From: Zhouia spongiae
Lineage (GTDB): Bacteria; Bacteroidota; Bacteroidia; Flavobacteriales; Flavobacteriaceae
Direction: 5' to 3'
Assembly (NCBI RefSeq): GCF_022760175.1
Contig: NZ_CP094326.1
Location: 682,001-746,000 of the forward strand
Length of the DNA: 64,000 nucleotides
Made by a program: the position numbers and the translations under genes. Shown piece by piece: positions 60,335 through 64,000 of the stretch (positions within the stretch are counted from its first letter, which is position 1; every line of letters starts with the position of its first letter). The notes under the pieces were generated by a model. It had not been told where the DNA came from and did no database searches. It saw only the letters and a program-made list of their open reading frames with translations.

Positions 60335-62298
60335 AAAAGAAAAAAGTAAACTTACGGGATTTGAACCCGAAAGAACATCAGGGCGAGCACAGTCACGACG
60401 ACGGCCATAGCCACAGCAGTCCCGAAGAAGTTTCCAATTTTAAGACATACCTACCCGCTATTTTCAGCTTTGTTATGCTGATTACTGGTATTGCCATTGA
60501 TTATTTTGATGCGTTTCCATTCTTTAAGGGCTGGGTGCGGATTGTTTGGTACACCGTTGCATACATTCCCGTTGGGTTTCCGGTCATTAGAGAGGGCTGG
60601 AACAGTATCAAGAAGGGCGATTTTTTTACGGAATTTTTCCTGATGTCCATCGCTACCTTGGGGGCATTTGTCATAGGTGAATATCCCGAGGGTGTGGCCG
60701 TGATGCTTTTCTATGCCGTAGGTGAACTGTTTCAGAACGCTGCGGTAAATCGCGCAAAGGGAAACATCAAGGCACTCTTGGATGCACGACCTGATGAGGC
60801 TTTGGTTTTTAGAAATGGGGATTTTGTTTCGGCCAATCCGGAAACGGTCGAGATTGGTGAAAGGATTCAGGTTCGCGTAGGCGAAAAAATTCCTTTGGAT
60901 GGGGTTCTACTGTCCGAAAAAGCATCGTTGAACACAGCTGCCATTACCGGGGAAAGCAAACCAGACACCATCGCCAATAGCGAAAAGGTGTATGCGGGAA
61001 GCATCAATTTAGATGGGGTCATTGAAGTAAAGACTACCAAAGAATTCAAGGACAGTTCCATTGCCCGGGTTTTAGATATGGTGCAGAACGCCACCGCCCG
61101 AAAATCTAAAACGGAACTATTCATTAGAAAATTCGCCAGGATTTATACACCCATCGTGGTTTTCCTCGCCATCGGTCTGACCTTCTTGCCTTATTTTTTT
61201 GTGGATGATTATGTCTTTAGGGATTGGTTATATCGTGCTTTGATATTCTTGGTGATTTCCTGTCCCTGTGCCTTGGTCATATCCATTCCCTTGGGATATT
61301 TCGGTGGTCTCGGTGCGGCATCCCGTAACGGTATTTTATTCAAGGGTGCATCATTTCTCGATGCGATGACCAAGGTGAATACTGTGGTGATGGACAAGAC
61401 GGGTACCGTAACCAAAGGGGTTTTTAAAATTAAGGAAGTGGTCAATAAATCTGCTTTCGCGGAAGCGGAATTTATGCAGTACCTGATGGCGATGGAAGAA
61501 CAATCCACCCATCCCATTGCAAAGGCAATTCTGGAATATAAGTCCGATGGTGCAGATTTTGAAGCGACCGAAGTTTCCGAAGTAGCAGGAAAAGGATTGA
61601 AAGGTACGGTCAATGGAAAGCAAGTATTAGTGGGCAATAAAGCGTTGATGGTTTCCAACGGCATCGAAGTCCCCTCTGAAACCGATACCATAGTCGAATC
61701 CATAGTAATGGTAGCCATCGATAAAAAGTTTGCCGGATACGTGACCATTGCCGATGAACTGAAGGAAGATGCACACCAAGCCATCAATCAGATACGAGAA
61801 GCGGGTATCTCTAAAATCATAATGCTATCGGGCGACAAGGATTCCATTACCCAACAGGTTTCCAAAGAATTGAAAATCGATTGGGCGAAAGGTGGTCTGC
61901 TACCAGAAGACAAACTGAACGAAGTAGAAGAACTCAAAAAACAACCTGATACGACCGTAGCCTTTATGGGCGACGGCATCAATGATGCACCCGTACTCGC
62001 TGCAAGTGATGTGGGTATCGCAATGGGCGGATTGGGAAGCGATGTGGCCATAGAGACCGCAGACGTAATCATCCAGACTGACCAACCCAGTAAGATTGCA
62101 AGAGCAGTCAAAATCGGTCGTTCCACCCGTAGGATTGTCTGGCAAAACATCGGTCTGGCCTTTGGGGTAAAGGTAGTTGTTCTTATCCTTGGTGCTGGTG
62201 GTTTGGCATCTATGTGGGAAGCCGTTTTTGCCGATGTGGGTGTGGCGTTGCTTGCTATTTTTAATGCGGTGCGATTGCAGAAAAAGAAGTGGGGATGA
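60331..62298 (+). CDS. Zn/Cd/Pb-type P-type ATPase
   Basis: Exports divalent soft metals from the cytoplasm. 655 residues: a short His/Asp-rich N-terminus (EHQGEHSHDDGHSHSS) in place of an HMA domain, about eight TM helices, the ion-path motif SCPCALVISIP (Cys about 311) which marks the PIB-2 (Zn, Cd, Pb) class, DKTGT (about 355) and GDGINDAP (about 547). It is coupled to DUF3703. Its specificity differs from the copper ATPase at 51426. Confidence 0.94.
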   Translation: MKKKKVNLRDLNPKEHQGEHSHDDGHSHSSPEEVSNFKTYLPAIFSFVMLITGIAIDYFDAFPFFKGWVRIVWYTVAYIPVGFPVIREGWNSIKKGDFFTEFFLMSIATLGAFVIGEYPEGVAVMLFYAVGELFQNAAVNRAKGNIKALLDARPDEALVFRNGDFVSANPETVEIGERIQVRVGEKIPLDGVLLSEKASLNTAAITGESKPDTIANSEKVYAGSINLDGVIEVKTTKEFKDSSIARVLDMVQNATARKSKTELFIRKFARIYTPIVVFLAIGLTFLPYFFVDDYVFRDWLYRALIFLVISCPCALVISIPLGYFGGLGAASRNGILFKGASFLDAMTKVNTVVMDKTGTVTKGVFKIKEVVNKSAFAEAEFMQYLMAMEEQSTHPIAKAILEYKSDGADFEATEVSEVAGKGLKGTVNGKQVLVGNKALMVSNGIEVPSETDTIVESIVMVAIDKKFAGYVTIADELKEDAHQAINQIREAGISKIIMLSGDKDSITQQVSKELKIDWAKGGLLPEDKLNEVEELKKQPDTTVAFMGDGINDAPVLAASDVGIAMGGLGSDVAIETADVIIQTDQPSKIARAVKIGRSTRRIVWQNIGLAFGVKVVVLILGAGGLASMWEAVFADVGVALLAIFNAVRLQKKKWG

Positions 62299-62354
62299 TA
62301 TTCTTTCCAAGTCTTTAATGTGATGTTATTTAATATTTACTGTTAAAAATCTGT

Positions 62355-62362
62355 TATCTTTA
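62355..62362 (+). promoter_or_regulatory. Possible -7 element before the asparaginase-domain gene
   Basis: TATCTTTA, one change from TAnnTTTG, 23 nt before the ATG at 62386, in the 87-bp gap after the ATPase gene. Confidence 0.35.
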
Positions 62363-62385
62363 TAGGTCACAACAAGTCCTATTTT

Positions 62386-62874
62386 ATGATACATATTCTT
62401 ACAACAGGCGGCACCATTGAAGGACTGGATTATGTGGACGGAAAAGGTATAACCCAATCAAATGTCACGATTCAAGGTTTTCTTGAGAAAGCCAATGTTG
62501 ATTTTGATTACACCATCGAAAGTGTGTTCAAAAAGGATAGCAGGGCCATCACAGATGAGGACAGAGCGCAGTTGATTTGCAAGATTAAGGAATCTGCTGC
62601 GACAAAGATTTTGATAACTCACGGTACTTTCACGATGGAAGACACCGCAAAATATATCGGAAAACTCAACCTGAATAAAACCGTCGTACTGGTTGGGTCT
62701 TTCATTTTAGGTTCATCTGCAGAGACAGATGCACTGTTTAATTTAGGCTATGCACTAAGCTCATTACAGCTTCTAAAACCGGATGTTTATATTGCTATGA
62801 ACGGAAAGATTTTCAATTGGAACAATGTTTCAAAGAATTTAGAAACCAACAAATTTGAGCGCAATGACCAGTAA
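62386..62874 (+). CDS. Single-domain asparaginase-like protein
   Basis: 162 residues matching only the N-terminal domain of type I/II asparaginases: TTGGTIEGLDY with the nucleophile Thr, KDSRAITDED, and THGTFTMEDTAKYI with the second Thr/Asp. Full enzymes are about 330 residues and need the C-terminal domain for dimer contacts, so activity is uncertain. Similar short proteins exist in many bacteria. It is followed 5 bp later by a membrane LuxR regulator, an unusual pairing. Confidence 0.82.
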   Translation: MIHILTTGGTIEGLDYVDGKGITQSNVTIQGFLEKANVDFDYTIESVFKKDSRAITDEDRAQLICKIKESAATKILITHGTFTMEDTAKYIGKLNLNKTVVLVGSFILGSSAETDALFNLGYALSSLQLLKPDVYIAMNGKIFNWNNVSKNLETNKFERNDQ

Positions 62875-62879
62875 AGTAA

Positions 62880-63794
62880 ATGTTCGGCACGTCAATACAT
62901 TGGACAACTTTCTTCTATCTTTTAATAGATACGGTCATTGTATTGCTCACTTTTTACTTTTCGAGAAGGAATACACGAAGTAGCCTTCGACGGTTTTTAT
63001 ATCTCGGCATACTTTTCATTACATACAATGCCACGGGCGGATTTTTACCCATAGACAACTTTCCAGGGCCATTCATCCTTCAATATATCATTACGTATGG
63101 CGTGGCCATTGCGTTATGCGTGTATATCGTTTACTACCTGTATAAAGAGTACGACATCGTCGTATTGAAATTCAACTCATCCATTAAAAATCTCGCATTT
63201 TTAGCGAGTGGCAGCTATGTTGTTCTTTTTTTGATGCCATATTTTTTGACAGACTCTTTGGATGCGGCTCGCTTTCTTTTTACTATTCCCATATCCATAA
63301 TAGCATTTGTATTTCTCATCATTTTCTATCGTCGTATTTCAAATCCGAGCAACCCGAATGCCTTTATTTTAAGGCGTAACAAATTATCTATGGTGAGTGT
63401 AGCAAGTATAGCCCTGTTACCCATCTGCACCGTAATAGGTGATTATCAATGGATAACCTTTACCGTAATGAATTTGGCCTTCTTTGCCATCACAGCCATT
63501 GAGGTAGATAGATATTTATACTTCATTGAAAACAATACCCGAATGTATGAGGTATTTGCCCTGAAGAAAAAACAGCGCGAAGAATCTGTAGAGCGCAAGA
63601 TAATCTATGAGGATTTAACCCGACGGGAAATTGAAGTTGCACTATCCATCCTTAGCAATCTTAGTTATAAGAAAATTGCCGAGGAACTTTTCATTGCCGA
63701 AAGCACCGTGTCAAAACACGCCTCAAACATCTTCAAGAAAACGGGTGTGAAGAACAGACGCGAGTTTTTAAAGCGGTTTCGCAAAAAAAGATAA
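62880..63794 (+). CDS. Seven-TM protein with C-terminal LuxR/GerE helix-turn-helix
   Basis: 304 residues. About seven hydrophobic helices lie between residues 8 and 220 (FFYLLIDTVIVLLTFYF, FILQYIITYGVAIALCVYIV, FLFTIPISIIAFVFLIIFY and others). A charged linker and a LuxR-type DNA-binding domain follow: LTRREIEVALSILSNLSYKK, IAEELFIAESTVSKHASNIF. A membrane-bound one-component regulator is implied; the signal is unknown. A tandem CCGTA-N6-TACGG palindrome starts 51 bp after the gene and may be its target. Confidence 0.87.
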   Translation: MFGTSIHWTTFFYLLIDTVIVLLTFYFSRRNTRSSLRRFLYLGILFITYNATGGFLPIDNFPGPFILQYIITYGVAIALCVYIVYYLYKEYDIVVLKFNSSIKNLAFLASGSYVVLFLMPYFLTDSLDAARFLFTIPISIIAFVFLIIFYRRISNPSNPNAFILRRNKLSMVSVASIALLPICTVIGDYQWITFTVMNLAFFAITAIEVDRYLYFIENNTRMYEVFALKKKQREESVERKIIYEDLTRREIEVALSILSNLSYKKIAEELFIAESTVSKHASNIFKKTGVKNRREFLKRFRKKR

Positions 63795-63844
63795 TTAAAT
63801 TTCCTCTCTGAAGACCTAAGTATATTCAGTGTCTCACAGAGTTT

Positions 63845-63882
63845 CCGTAGAAAAATACGGCTTGTTCCGTAATTAAATACGG
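63845..63882. promoter_or_regulatory. Tandem CCGTA-N6-TACGG operator
   Basis: Two 16-bp palindromes: CCGTA-GAAAAA-TACGG (63845-63860) and CCGTA-ATTAAA-TACGG (63867-63882), 22 bp apart, so on one face of the helix. Dimers of a GerE-type protein would fit. The rest of 63795-64000 shows no gene; the regulated gene would lie to the right of the window. Confidence 0.55.
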
Positions 63883-64000
63883 TAAGTTTTCCTTGTACGT
63901 TTACCAGGTAAAATTATTTTAGTGTGAGTTCCATAAAATACACCAATGAGCCACAAATTTAATGACCTGTGGCGTTCATTTATATCATTTTGCAGGACTA

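Larger units (their letters stand above)
38904..64000 (+). mobile_element. Integrated metal-resistance island, left end and at least 25 kb of it
   Basis: The left boundary is the tRNA-Leu 3' fragment plus a tyrosine integrase. All following genes are on the plus strand and nearly all concern mercury, copper or divalent-metal resistance. The backbone repeat family is absent from it, while perfect GCTTTCGCGAAAGC palindromes occur only in it. Transfer genes and the right end are not in the window, so whether it is an ICE, a mobilisable island or a relic cannot be decided. Confidence 0.75.

Overview
The window looks like the chromosome of a marine member of the Bacteroidota, family Flavobacteriaceae. 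The evidence is AT-rich intergenic DNA, -7 boxes of the TAnnTTTG type, genes with little Shine-Dalgarno signal, and gene types typical of the family (DUF3078, DUF3108, YwqK-like repeats, clade II nitrous oxide reductase, CarboxypepD_reg/TonB receptors). No ribosomal RNA gene is present, so the genus cannot be named.

Positions 1-38,900 are backbone. They hold the 5' part of sucA (2-oxoglutarate dehydrogenase E1, running off the left edge); a clade II nitrous oxide reduction operon (cytochrome c, nosZ, a NosL fusion, nosD, nosF, nosY) with an FNR-like box at its promoter; a minus-strand run of amidohydrolase, galE and a sugar aminotransferase; a plus-strand run of waaA, a small lipoprotein, DUF3108, tryptophan 2,3-dioxygenase, an M23 peptidase and pgi; then a TonB receptor, punA, aspS, a ClC channel, a cold-shock gene, tadA, dxs, DUF3078, PBP1A and a small VOC/SRPBCC/Crp group. 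A 146-181 bp intergenic repeat occurs three times, only in this backbone.

At 38,904-38,958 lies the 3' part of a tRNA-Leu(UAG) gene without its 5' half, next to the tRNA's own terminator and followed by a tyrosine integrase. This is the left end of an integrated element that continues past the right edge. Its cargo is metal resistance. An ArsR/MerTP/GDCCVxC mercury-type module comes first. A long copper/silver module follows: HYC_CC_PP, CusA, CusC, an HMA-AraC fusion regulator, a multicopper oxidase fused to a CopB-like barrel, DUF3347, a haem-binding protein, a copper P-type ATPase, PepSY, DUF305, CusB, DUF6660 and a TonB receptor. A Fur-family regulator, DUF3703 and a Zn/Cd/Pb-type P-type ATPase come next. 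The window ends with an asparaginase-domain protein, a 7TM-LuxR regulator and a tandem palindromic operator.

The logic of the island is removal of metal from each compartment. The P-type ATPases move ions out of the cytoplasm, the oxidase and the small Met/His/Cys proteins handle periplasmic copper, and CusBAC expels it across the outer membrane. The regulatory DNA is unusually readable: an ArsR operator over the first promoter, AraC-like direct repeats 21 bp apart before the oxidase, and one shared TGCA-N7-TGCAT site at two promoters around the Fur gene. Nitrous oxide reductase is itself a copper enzyme, so the backbone and the island both bear on copper handling. Nothing in the sequence shows that they are co-regulated.
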